A stretch of DNA of 18,361 bases from Flavobacteriales bacterium (GTDB lineage: Bacteria; Bacteroidota; Bacteroidia; Flavobacteriales; Flavobacteriaceae). Below the pieces are notes generated by a model that worked only from the letters and a program-made list of their open reading frames with translations, was not told where the DNA came from and did no database searches. The stretch covers positions 1 to 18,361 of the forward strand of contig JALWYR010000134.1 of NCBI GenBank assembly GCA_027003085.1. Reading direction: 5' to 3'. A program made the translations under genes and the position numbers. This document shows positions 7,604 through 13,998 of the stretch, piece by piece; the first letter of the stretch is position 1; each line of letters begins with the position of its first letter.

Positions 7604-7653
7604 GCGAAACCGTATTGCGGGAATGACAAAGAAAGGCAAACCGGATCCCCTGG

Positions 7654-7673
7654 ATTCCCGCTTTCGCGGGAAT
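7654..7673. repeat. dRS3-like 20-bp palindrome
   Basis: ATTCCCGCTTTCGCGGGAAT fits the pattern ATTCCC-N8-GGGAAT known for dRS3 repeats of Neisseria and for similar short intergenic repeats in many bacteria. The adjoining GCGGGAATGACAAA (7666-7679) also occurs at 7617-7630, so at least a second, partial unit is present. Confidence 0.7.
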
Positions 7674-8126
7674 GACAAAAGGAATGCCCGGGGAGACCGC
7701 CGCCGAGCGAGGCGGCAGGGCTCCGAGGCGCCAAGGCGAGACGCAGAAGGTGGCTCGCCGGCAAAGAGCCGGGACGGCACCGACGGCCCGGCGACAAGCA
7801 AGGAAACGCGCAGCGGTTCCGCAGCAAGCGGAGGGAGCCGACGCAGGTGGCTCCCGAAGCAACGTAGGCAAAACAAGCGCTCCCTGTTTGGCCTTTGTCC
7901 GGAAAGCGCGCAGGTTTGCCGGAGTGCGGAGCAAGACAAGGCGCGGGACTTGGCGGTGGCACCGGGAAGCCGCAGGCTTGTGGAGCCGTGTAGGGAAACA
8001 AGGGCGCCGGCGCCGCGCCGAAGGCGCGGGCCGGGCGGCGCAAAATCAAGGGCGGAATTTTCATGAGGTGGTTTCGAAATCCCGTAATATCGGGCATTTC
8101 ATCCTTTTGCCGTAAAAATTTTGCGC

Positions 8127-8159
8127 CGCCGGCAGCGGAATTTCATTCCGCCGCCGGCG
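8127..8159. repeat. GC-rich hairpin upstream of threonine dehydrogenase
   Basis: GCGGAAT (8135-8141) and ATTCCGC (8145-8151) form the inner stem around the loop TTC. GCCGGC at 8128-8133 pairs with GCCGGC at 8153-8158 beyond a one-base mismatch, and one further C-G pair extends it. It ends 92 bases before the next start codon; no T run follows. Confidence 0.55.
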
Positions 8160-8251
8160 CCCACAGGTTTTCGGAACGTCCCGTCCAAAAATTGACCTTT
8201 GGCGGATTTATTCGAGGCGAAAATTGTATTTTAGGGCCGTAAATTGCTGGT

Positions 8252-9208
8252 ATGAAAAAGTTCATCATCGGGTCCAACGGACAAATCGGAACGGAATTGC
8301 GGCTGCTTTTGGAAAAACGTTTTGGGTATGAACAAGTTCTGGCAGCGGATATTGTCCGTAATGATGAGGCCGACAAACGGTTTGTCCTTTTGGATGCAAC
8401 GGATTCGGATGCATTGCGTGCCGTGTTTGAACGTTACCGCATCGATGATGTTTACCTGATGGCCGCCATCCTTTCGGCCCGTGCCGAACAGATGCCGCGT
8501 AAGGCCTGGCATGTAAACATGAGTATTCTGCACAACTTGCTGGAATTGGGGCGCGAGGGCTTGTTCCACAAATTATTTTGGCCCAGTTCCATTGCGGTTT
8601 TCGGACCACATACGCCCAAAGAAAATACGCCCCAATTTACGGTGATGGACCCTGATACGGTGTATGGTATCAGTAAGTTGGCCGGCGAACGCTGGATGGA
8701 ATACTACTATGAAAAATACGGTTTGGACGTGCGTAGTGTGCGCTACCCGGGTATTATCAGTTGGAAAACCCGGCCCGGCGGCGGCACCACCGATTATGCC
8801 GTGGAAATGTTTCATTACGCCCTGCGACGTGAGCCCTATACTTGCTATATCGCGCCCGACGAACGTTTGCCCATGATGTATATCGACGATGCCATCGATG
8901 CCACGGTGCGACTGATGGATGCACCGGCTGCGGGCATAAATATCCGTTCGTCTTACAATTTGGCGGCCGTCAGTTTTACGCCGCGCGAATTGGAAGCGGC
9001 TATCCGGCGCTATGTACCGGACTTTCAAGTGGATTATGTACCGGATTTCCGTCAGGATATTGCCCGCACTTGGCCCGATAGCATCGACGATAGTACCGCC
9101 CGCAGGGATTGGCAGTGGGAGCACCGCTACGATTTGGATGCCATGGTGCGCGCCATGCTAACGGGCTTGCAAAAAAATCTTTATCCCGAAGCGGAACTCA
9201 GTTTTTGA
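8252..9208 (+). CDS. L-threonine 3-dehydrogenase, SDR (epimerase-like) type
   Basis: This enzyme oxidises L-threonine to 2-amino-3-ketobutyrate with NAD+, the first step of threonine breakdown to glycine and acetyl-CoA. It is of the extended short-chain dehydrogenase type seen in Flavobacterium and relatives, unrelated to zinc-dependent Tdh. The NAD-binding GSNGQIG is at residues 7-13, Ser112/113 lie in PSSIAVFGP, and the catalytic YxxxK pair is Tyr138/Lys142. Family-specific stretches are PGIISWKTRPGGGTTDYAVEMF, LPMMYIDDAI, RSSYNLAAVSFTP and WPDSIDDS (quoted in parts). The 318-residue length fits. It follows the repeat region. A weak -7 candidate, TATTTTAG, is at 8227-8234. Its stop is one base from the stop of the convergent gene. 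A generic NAD-dependent epimerase is the alternative, much less likely. Confidence 0.9.
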   Translation: MKKFIIGSNGQIGTELRLLLEKRFGYEQVLAADIVRNDEADKRFVLLDATDSDALRAVFERYRIDDVYLMAAILSARAEQMPRKAWHVNMSILHNLLELGREGLFHKLFWPSSIAVFGPHTPKENTPQFTVMDPDTVYGISKLAGERWMEYYYEKYGLDVRSVRYPGIISWKTRPGGGTTDYAVEMFHYALRREPYTCYIAPDERLPMMYIDDAIDATVRLMDAPAAGINIRSSYNLAAVSFTPRELEAAIRRYVPDFQVDYVPDFRQDIARTWPDSIDDSTARRDWQWEHRYDLDAMVRAMLTGLQKNLYPEAELSF

Positions 9209-9209
9209 T

Positions 9210-9812
9210 TTAAGGAGCGTATTTGAATTCGGTCCGGAAGGAGTGCCGGTTTCGCACATCTTTCATTGCCTCGGCATAAAGCCGTAATTCCCGCAAGCCG
9301 AACAAGGTTCGTTCTTCGAGCAGAGCATCGGTCATTTGCAGGTTTTCGTTAATCAATTGCCCGATATCGCGGTAAATCAGATGGTCGGGAATAAACACCC
9401 ACTTGGTATTTTTGGCGCCGAAGGCGCGCAAGTCGGCCACGGGATATTGGCCGTTGTGGGCTTCGGAAGTTACGGCGACGATAAGGGCGGGTTTGTGTCC
9501 GGTGGTTCTTTCGTCGAAAAACAAGCTCAGGTTTTTCAATGCCGGCGAAGCCATGCCGTTGTACTCGGGCGACACGAGCACATAGGCATCGGCCGCTTGC
9601 ATACGTTCGCGCAGGGGTGTGAGTATTTGTCTCCATTTTTCTTCGCCTTGCCAAACACCTTCGTCCCATAGCGGCAAGGGATTTTGCCCCAAATCCAGCA
9701 GGTCGATTTGGTCGAATAAACTTAGTTTTCCGGCTTTTTGACGTATAAATGCCGCGGCACGTCCGCTACCCGACGGATAGCGCATACCGCCTGCTATGAT
9801 CATCAAACGCAT
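9210..9812 (-). CDS. NAD(P)H-dependent FMN reductase-like flavoprotein
   Basis: This is a 200-residue flavodoxin-fold protein of the NADPH-dependent FMN reductase family; such proteins pass electrons from NAD(P)H to FMN, quinones or azo dyes. An FMN phosphate-binding loop is seen at residues 8-20 (GGMRYPSGSGRAA), and the family signature SPEYNG is at 81-86, followed by SPALKN. The physiological substrate cannot be told from sequence. It lies downstream of tpx on the same strand with a 39-base gap that holds a promoter candidate, so it may be transcribed both with tpx and alone. It is convergent with the threonine dehydrogenase, with one base between the two stops. Confidence 0.85.
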   Translation of the reverse strand: MRLMIIAGGMRYPSGSGRAAAFIRQKAGKLSLFDQIDLLDLGQNPLPLWDEGVWQGEEKWRQILTPLRERMQAADAYVLVSPEYNGMASPALKNLSLFFDERTTGHKPALIVAVTSEAHNGQYPVADLRAFGAKNTKWVFIPDHLIYRDIGQLINENLQMTDALLEERTLFGLRELRLYAEAMKDVRNRHSFRTEFKYAP

Positions 9813-9835
9813 GATTCCGATTTTTTATTCCCACC

Positions 9836-9867
9836 TAAATGTAAGGAAATCCTACAAATGTTTCAAA
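9836..9867 (-). promoter_or_regulatory. Candidate promoter of the FMN reductase gene
   Basis: On the minus strand, TTTG (9867-9864) is followed after 20 bases by TACATTTA (9843-9836), one base off TAnnTTTG. Both elements and spacing fit the Bacteroidota consensus. It overlaps the end of tpx. Confidence 0.45.
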
Positions 9868-10349
9868 ACATCTTCGTAGTCGGGTTCTTCGGTAATTTCG
9901 GGAACCAATTGGACGTAAGTAATTTTGCCCTGCGGGTCGATAATAAATACGGCGCGAGCCAGTAGTTTTTCCAAAGGTCCTTCGGTAATCTCCAAGCCAT
10001 AGTCCTTGCCGAAATTACAGGTCTTGTAATCCGAAAGATTAATCACGTTTTTAATGCCTTCGGTGGAACAAAAACGGGCATGGGCAAAGGGCAAGTCACG
10101 CGAAATGGCCAAGACTTTCACATTATCCATGCCCGAGGCCAAAGTATTGAAACGGCGCACCGAAGCGGCACAGACCGGCGTATCCAAACTGGGAAAAACA
10201 TTAAGGATAAGCGTTGAACCGCGGAAATCGCTCAACTTTTTGTCCTGCAAATCGGTTCCGGTAAGCAAAAATTCGGGTGCCGGACTTTCAACAGCGGGCA
10301 TATTTCCGGCCAAATGAACGGCTTGACCTTTAAAGTTTACTTGTGTCAT
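9852..10349 (-). CDS. tpx: Thiol peroxidase (atypical 2-Cys peroxiredoxin)
   Basis: Tpx reduces hydrogen peroxide and organic peroxides using thioredoxin as electron donor. The peroxidatic cysteine is Cys60 in TPVCAASVRRFN and the resolving cysteine Cys94 in FCSTEGIKNVINLSD, matching Cys61/Cys95 of E. coli Tpx. The PAPEF and LNVFPSLDTPVC segments are typical. From ATG 10349 the product is 165 residues, the normal length. A longer frame to 10370 would begin inside a perfect -7 promoter element, so it is rejected. It lies just downstream of rsmG on the same strand. Confidence 0.95.
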   Translation of the reverse strand: MTQVNFKGQAVHLAGNMPAVESPAPEFLLTGTDLQDKKLSDFRGSTLILNVFPSLDTPVCAASVRRFNTLASGMDNVKVLAISRDLPFAHARFCSTEGIKNVINLSDYKTCNFGKDYGLEITEGPLEKLLARAVFIIDPQGKITYVQLVPEITEEPDYEDVLKHL

Positions 10350-10367
10350 GCTATTAAATTTAGTAAC

Positions 10368-10375
10368 CAAAGTTA
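10368..10375 (-). promoter_or_regulatory. -7 promoter element for tpx, overlapping the rsmG stop codon
   Basis: TAACTTTG (10375 down to 10368) is a perfect TAnnTTTG. Its TAA is also the rsmG stop codon. It starts 26 bases before the tpx ATG, the same distance as at prfA. No -33 element is obvious. Confidence 0.55.
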
Positions 10376-11005
10376 CGAAAATTCCGTATAAGGTAGATAG
10401 ACCATTTTTTTGGTCTCGAAAAAGGTTTCGTCAAAAAAACGGGAAATAGGAATGATTTGTATTTGGTCGAACCCGGCGGTTTCGGCAGTCAAATCGCCGC
10501 CTTTGAGGGCAATGAGCCCGTTGGGAAGCCGGTGCCGGTTTCCGGGCCGGATGTTTTTGGCCGACCAATGTGCCAATTTGGGCAAGGACGCCACAGCGCG
10601 GGTAAGCACAAAATCGTATTTTTCGTGGTGATTTTCAGCCCGCACTTGTTCGGTGCTAACATTTTCCAAGTTCAACTCGTCGGCCATGGCCTGCACGGCT
10701 TTGATTTTTTTGCCAATGGAGTCGATCAGGTGAAAGCGGGTTTGCGGGAACATAATGGCCAAAGGCAAGCCCGGGAATCCCCCGCCGGTTCCCAAGTCCA
10801 GCACATGGGCACCGGGTAAAAAAACCACTATTTTGGCCGGTGCCAGCGAATGCAAAACATGACGCAAATAAAAATACGGCAGGTCTTTACGCGAAATCAG
10901 ATTGATGCGTTCGTTCCAACGGGCAAACACCGGAAATAATGCGCCGAATTTGTCCTTTTGTTCGGTATCGAGTGTAAAATATTTTTCAATAAGTGTAATA
11001 TCCAC
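10373..11005 (-). CDS. rsmG: 16S rRNA (guanine-527-N7)-methyltransferase
   Basis: RsmG (GidB) methylates G527 of 16S rRNA using S-adenosylmethionine; its loss gives low-level streptomycin resistance in other bacteria. The SAM-binding VLDLGTGGGFPGLPLAI is at about residues 68-84, followed by LIDSIGKKIKAVQ and a DFVLTRAVASL motif typical of the family. NLISRKDLPYFYLRHVLHSL is the usual N-terminal signature (quoted to 20 residues). I chose GTG 11005 because the family begins with an (M)xxIxKYF-like stretch there and the product is then 210 residues. A TTG at 11029 would add eight residues and cannot be excluded. It is divergent from the wzz-like gene and upstream of tpx. Confidence 0.92.
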   Translation of the reverse strand: MDITLIEKYFTLDTEQKDKFGALFPVFARWNERINLISRKDLPYFYLRHVLHSLAPAKIVVFLPGAHVLDLGTGGGFPGLPLAIMFPQTRFHLIDSIGKKIKAVQAMADELNLENVSTEQVRAENHHEKYDFVLTRAVASLPKLAHWSAKNIRPGNRHRLPNGLIALKGGDLTAETAGFDQIQIIPISRFFDETFFETKKMVYLPYTEFS

Positions 11006-11045
11006 GGCCTTCTTGCGTTTAAGCAACAAATAAAGCGAAAAATAT

Positions 11046-11053
11046 TAAATTTG
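11046..11053 (+). promoter_or_regulatory. -7 promoter element for the wzz-rfbCD-mce operon
   Basis: TAAATTTG matches TAnnTTTG exactly, 24 bases before the ATG at 11077, in the divergent gap with rsmG. No good -33 element is found at the usual distance. Confidence 0.5.
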
Positions 11054-11076
11054 TAAAATCACAAAAGTGTTGAATA

Positions 11077-12159
11077 ATGGACCAACAACCCTTGCAACCC
11101 CGAACCTCCGATGAAATTGATATTGTCCAATTTTTTAAACTGATTGGGAAAGGTTTTGCCGGACTTTGGAACGGCATAAAAAGTTTTTTTGTTTTTTTGT
11201 TCAATGTGCTTGTTTACAAGCCGTTTGTTTATTTTAAACGCTACCGGAAAATTGTTGTTCCTTTACTTATTTTGGCTTTTTTGGCCGGTATTTGGGCCGA
11301 TGCCACCAAAAAACCTTTATACCGGGCGGAGATTCTTATAAGTCCCAATTACGACAGTGGGAAGGAAATTTATACCCACATCGACATGTATAACAGTTTG
11401 ATTGCCAACGGAAAGGTTGATACTCTGGCCTTGGCTTTGGGCGTACCGTCCGAATTGGCCGAATCTTATGTGTCGTTTGACGTGCAACCCAATTACAATG
11501 AACGCATCGATTTGCGTTCCTACGATGAATACACGCGTTTTTTGGATACTTCGGTGGTGAAAAATTTAGATTTCGAGTCCTACCGGAAATCGTACCTGAA
11601 ACATGAATTCGATTATCCGCAATTGATTGTTACGGTAACCGCTTCGCGCCCCGATGCTTTCAAACCGCTCAACATAACTTTTAAAACGCTTTTGGACAAC
11701 GAACCGCTTTTTGTCAACCGGCGGAAAGTAGCCCTGCAAACCATTGATGAACGAATTGCTTTTATCGAAAAAAACATTGTTCAATTGGATAGTTTGCGTA
11801 TGGCCATAAACAGGGCTATCAAAAATTTCGGTAAAGGGGGTACGCCCGAAAACAGTGTGATTGTCGGAACCGCTCAAATCAATTTTCCCGAAAAAAAATA
11901 CGACCTTTTCGAAAAGCGTCAAAAATTGGTTGATGCCTTGACAAAACTAAAAACCGACAGGGTGGATAAAGAAAAAATCATTTTGATGAATTCGGCTTTT
12001 CCCGAATTTGCGCCACCCTACAATCCGGTTTGGATGAATTATAAGTTCAGTTTCTTAATTTCCATGGTATTTTTGCTTGTCATATTGTTCTACCTGATAG
12101 ATTTGATCGTTTATTTAGACCGCCGATACAAGCAAGCCCAAGACCGAAAAGCCCAATGA
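11077..12159 (+). CDS. Wzz-type chain length determinant / polysaccharide co-polymerase-like protein
   Basis: Proteins of this kind sit in the inner membrane and set the chain length of O-antigen or other surface polysaccharide. The 360-residue product starts with a DEIDIVQFFKLI stretch typical of the Wzz N-terminus. It has a transmembrane helix at about residues 58-74 and a second near the C-terminus (about 322-346), with a large predicted periplasmic part between them. That two-helix plan defines the family. There is no tyrosine-kinase domain. A further hydrophobic stretch at about 28-47 may be amphipathic or a third helix. Its stop overlaps the rfbC start (ATGA), which supports a role in surface sugar assembly. 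The family match is by topology and N-terminus, so it is less certain than the neighbours. Confidence 0.72.
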   Translation: MDQQPLQPRTSDEIDIVQFFKLIGKGFAGLWNGIKSFFVFLFNVLVYKPFVYFKRYRKIVVPLLILAFLAGIWADATKKPLYRAEILISPNYDSGKEIYTHIDMYNSLIANGKVDTLALALGVPSELAESYVSFDVQPNYNERIDLRSYDEYTRFLDTSVVKNLDFESYRKSYLKHEFDYPQLIVTVTASRPDAFKPLNITFKTLLDNEPLFVNRRKVALQTIDERIAFIEKNIVQLDSLRMAINRAIKNFGKGGTPENSVIVGTAQINFPEKKYDLFEKRQKLVDALTKLKTDRVDKEKIILMNSAFPEFAPPYNPVWMNYKFSFLISMVFLLVILFYLIDLIVYLDRRYKQAQDRKAQ

Positions 12160-12704
12160 AAATCATAGAAGAACCTTTCCGGGGCGTTTTTTTGCTCGAA
12201 CCGCGGGTTTTCGAAGACCGCCGGGGTTTTTTCTATGAATATTACAACAGGGAAAAATTCCGGGCCGCCACCGGTTTGGATGTGGATTTTGTTCAAGATA
12301 ATCTGGCGGGGTCAACCTACGGAGTTTTTCGTGGTATGCACTTCCAGCGTGAACCCTACGCCCAGGCCAAATTGGTGGGTTGTGTGGAAGGTGAAATTTT
12401 GGACATCATTGTGGACATTCGCCCCGAAAGTCCGGATTTCGGGCGCTGGTATGGTGTGCGGCTGAGTGCTGCCAACCGGCGCCAATTGTTTATTCCCAAA
12501 GGTTTTGCCCATGGATATTTGGCCCTGAGCCCGCAGGTCAAGGTTTTCTACAAAACCGATTGTTTTTACCGGCCCGATTACGATGCGGGATTCCGGTGGG
12601 ACGACCCTTCGGTGGGGATTGAACTCCCGCTGCCGTCCGGTGAACTTATCCTGTCCGACAAAGACCTGCATTTGCCTCCACTCCGTCAAGCGCTGAAAGG
12701 ATGA
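12156..12704 (+). CDS. rfbC: dTDP-4-dehydrorhamnose 3,5-epimerase
   Basis: RfbC (RmlC) epimerises dTDP-4-keto-6-deoxyglucose at C3 and C5, the third step to dTDP-L-rhamnose. The 182-residue cupin shows the catalytic His62 in FRGMHFQ, Lys72 in the following strand, Tyr132 in KVFYKTD, and LSDKD at 167-171 with the partner aspartate. FIPKGFAHGY is a family signature. It overlaps both neighbours by ATGA (12156-12159 and 12701-12704), so translation is likely coupled. RfbA and RfbB, the first two enzymes, are not in the window. Confidence 0.95.
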   Translation: MKIIEEPFRGVFLLEPRVFEDRRGFFYEYYNREKFRAATGLDVDFVQDNLAGSTYGVFRGMHFQREPYAQAKLVGCVEGEILDIIVDIRPESPDFGRWYGVRLSAANRRQLFIPKGFAHGYLALSPQVKVFYKTDCFYRPDYDAGFRWDDPSVGIELPLPSGELILSDKDLHLPPLRQALKG

Positions 12705-13564
12705 AAACACGCATTCTCATTTCCGGCGGAACCGGGCAAATGGGGCGCACATTGCAGGAAGTTTTGAACCGCGAGTGGCCCGGATCCGAAGTGCTGGCCC
12801 TTGCACATAATCAATGGGATATTGCCGATGCGGAAAAAGGAAAGGAAATCTTTTCATCCTTTCGCCCCGACTTTGTCATCAATACCGCCGCTTTTACCAA
12901 CGTGGATCTTGCCGAAGAACAGCGCGAAGCCGCCCGGCGCTCCAATGCCACGGGCCCTGCCGTTTTGGCGCGATTGAGTAACGATTTCGGCACCATACTT
13001 ATTCATTATTCCACCGACTATGTTTTCGACGGAAAAAAACGAACGCCCTACACCGAAACCGACGCGCCGGCACCGGTCAATTACTACGGACTAACCAAGT
13101 GGGAAGGCGAAAAAAATATCCAACAACATACCGAACGTTATTACATTATCCGTCCGGCCTGGATTTACAGCGGCTACGGGCGGAATTTTATCCGGCTTGT
13201 GATGGATTTGGCGCGAAAAAATGCGGTTTTACGCTTTATCAACGACCAAATCGGAAGTCCTACGTCGGCATTGGATTTGGCACGGTTTACGCTTTTTTTG
13301 ATGCGTGAGCGCCCGGGCGATTACGGGATTTATCATTGTAGCAACCTGGGCGAAGTAAGTCGCTTTGACCAGGCGCGGGCCATTGTGGAAATACTCGGCT
13401 TGCCGGTGCGGGTGGAACCCGTTCTGCACACGGCTTTCCGGCAAATCGCCGAGCGTCCGGCCTATTCGGTATTGAGTAAGGAAAAAATCCGCCGGATGTT
13501 TGATTGGCAAGTTCGTCCTTGGCGCGAAAGTTTGGAACATGTTTTGAAAACCTATTACCTATGA
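12701..13564 (+). CDS. rfbD: dTDP-4-dehydrorhamnose reductase
   Basis: RfbD (RmlD) reduces dTDP-4-keto-L-rhamnose with NAD(P)H to dTDP-L-rhamnose, the last step of that pathway. The 287-residue SDR protein has the nucleotide-binding SGGTGQMG at about residues 8-15, STDYVFDG at 104-111, the catalytic YxxxK as Tyr129/Lys133, and RPAWIYSGYGRNF. It overlaps rfbC and the downstream epimerase gene by four bases each. Confidence 0.95.
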   Translation: MKTRILISGGTGQMGRTLQEVLNREWPGSEVLALAHNQWDIADAEKGKEIFSSFRPDFVINTAAFTNVDLAEEQREAARRSNATGPAVLARLSNDFGTILIHYSTDYVFDGKKRTPYTETDAPAPVNYYGLTKWEGEKNIQQHTERYYIIRPAWIYSGYGRNFIRLVMDLARKNAVLRFINDQIGSPTSALDLARFTLFLMRERPGDYGIYHCSNLGEVSRFDQARAIVEILGLPVRVEPVLHTAFRQIAERPAYSVLSKEKIRRMFDWQVRPWRESLEHVLKTYYL

Positions 13565-13965
13565 AAAAAATCGAACATATCGGCATTGCCGTGCGCGATT
13601 TGGATGCAGCGGAGGAACGTTGGGCATCCCTTTTGGGGCACGGCCCTTACAAACGCGAAGAAGTGGCAAGTGAAGGCGTGATAACATCCTTTTTCGATGC
13701 CGGAGGAGTCAAAATCGAATTGTTGGCTTCCTTGGAAGCCGGCGGTGTGATCGACCGTTTTGTGGAACGGCGCGGCGAAGGCATCCACCATATTGCTTTT
13801 GCATCGGAGGATTTGCAGGCCGAAATCCGGCGTTTGCAAAGCGAAGGATTCCGCTTGATCAATACCGAACCGCGGCCTGGGGCAGATAACAAAATGGTCG
13901 TATTTGTGCATCCTGCTTCCACCGGTGGGGTGTTGATTGAGTTCTGCCAAGAACGCGACCGCTAG
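13561..13965 (+). CDS. mce: Methylmalonyl-CoA epimerase
   Basis: This enzyme interconverts (R)- and (S)-methylmalonyl-CoA, linking succinyl-CoA and propionate metabolism. The 134-residue vicinal-oxygen-chelate protein opens with IEHIGIAVRDLDAA (metal ligand His6). It continues with VKIELLASLE (Glu53), FVERRGEGIHHIAF (His76/77) and GVLIEFCQ (Glu127), all family hallmarks. ATG 13561 is chosen because it gives the family N-terminus and an ATGA overlap with rfbD; an upstream in-frame start at 13504 would run deep into rfbD. Its place in a polysaccharide operon has no obvious metabolic logic. Confidence 0.93.
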   Translation: MKKIEHIGIAVRDLDAAEERWASLLGHGPYKREEVASEGVITSFFDAGGVKIELLASLEAGGVIDRFVERRGEGIHHIAFASEDLQAEIRRLQSEGFRLINTEPRPGADNKMVVFVHPASTGGVLIEFCQERDR

Positions 13966-13973
13966 GATTATTG

Positions 13974-13981
13974 TATCTTTA
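13974..13981 (+). promoter_or_regulatory. Weak -7 candidate for the OstA-like gene
   Basis: TATCTTTA is one base off TAnnTTTG, 25 bases before the preferred ATG at 13999. No -33 element is visible. Confidence 0.3.
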
Positions 13982-13998
13982 TGCGTGCTTATTTCTCT

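Larger units (their letters stand above)
6739..8251. other. 1.5-kb noncoding region with repeats and GC-rich islands
   Basis: No reading frame here looks like a protein. The long frames on both strands are arginine/alanine/proline-rich translations of GC-rich repeat DNA and contain typical junk peptides such as FPRKRESR. GC content is very uneven: rows 6781-6840 and 7681-7740 each count to about 78% GC, against about 45% in row 121-180. It contains hairpins at 6853-6887, 6924-6946 and 8127-8159, a composite dispersed repeat (7018-7603), a palindromic insertion (7127-7289) and a dRS3-like palindrome (7654-7673). The stretch 7680-8060 has several small GC-rich inverted repeats (for example 7699-7716 and 8013-8029) but no copy elsewhere in the window. 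Confidence 0.75.

Noticed and set aside
7507..8097. Long minus-strand frames (up to 196 codons) across the GC-rich island
   Set aside because: They overlap long frames on the other strand, are rich in Arg/Ala/Pro, and contain the junk peptide FPRKRESR / CHSRESGNP made by dRS3-like repeats; no start context or family match.
7623..8115. Plus-strand frames of 147 codons in the same island
   Set aside because: Low-complexity arginine-rich translation of GC-rich DNA, in two overlapping frames at once; no domain recognisable.
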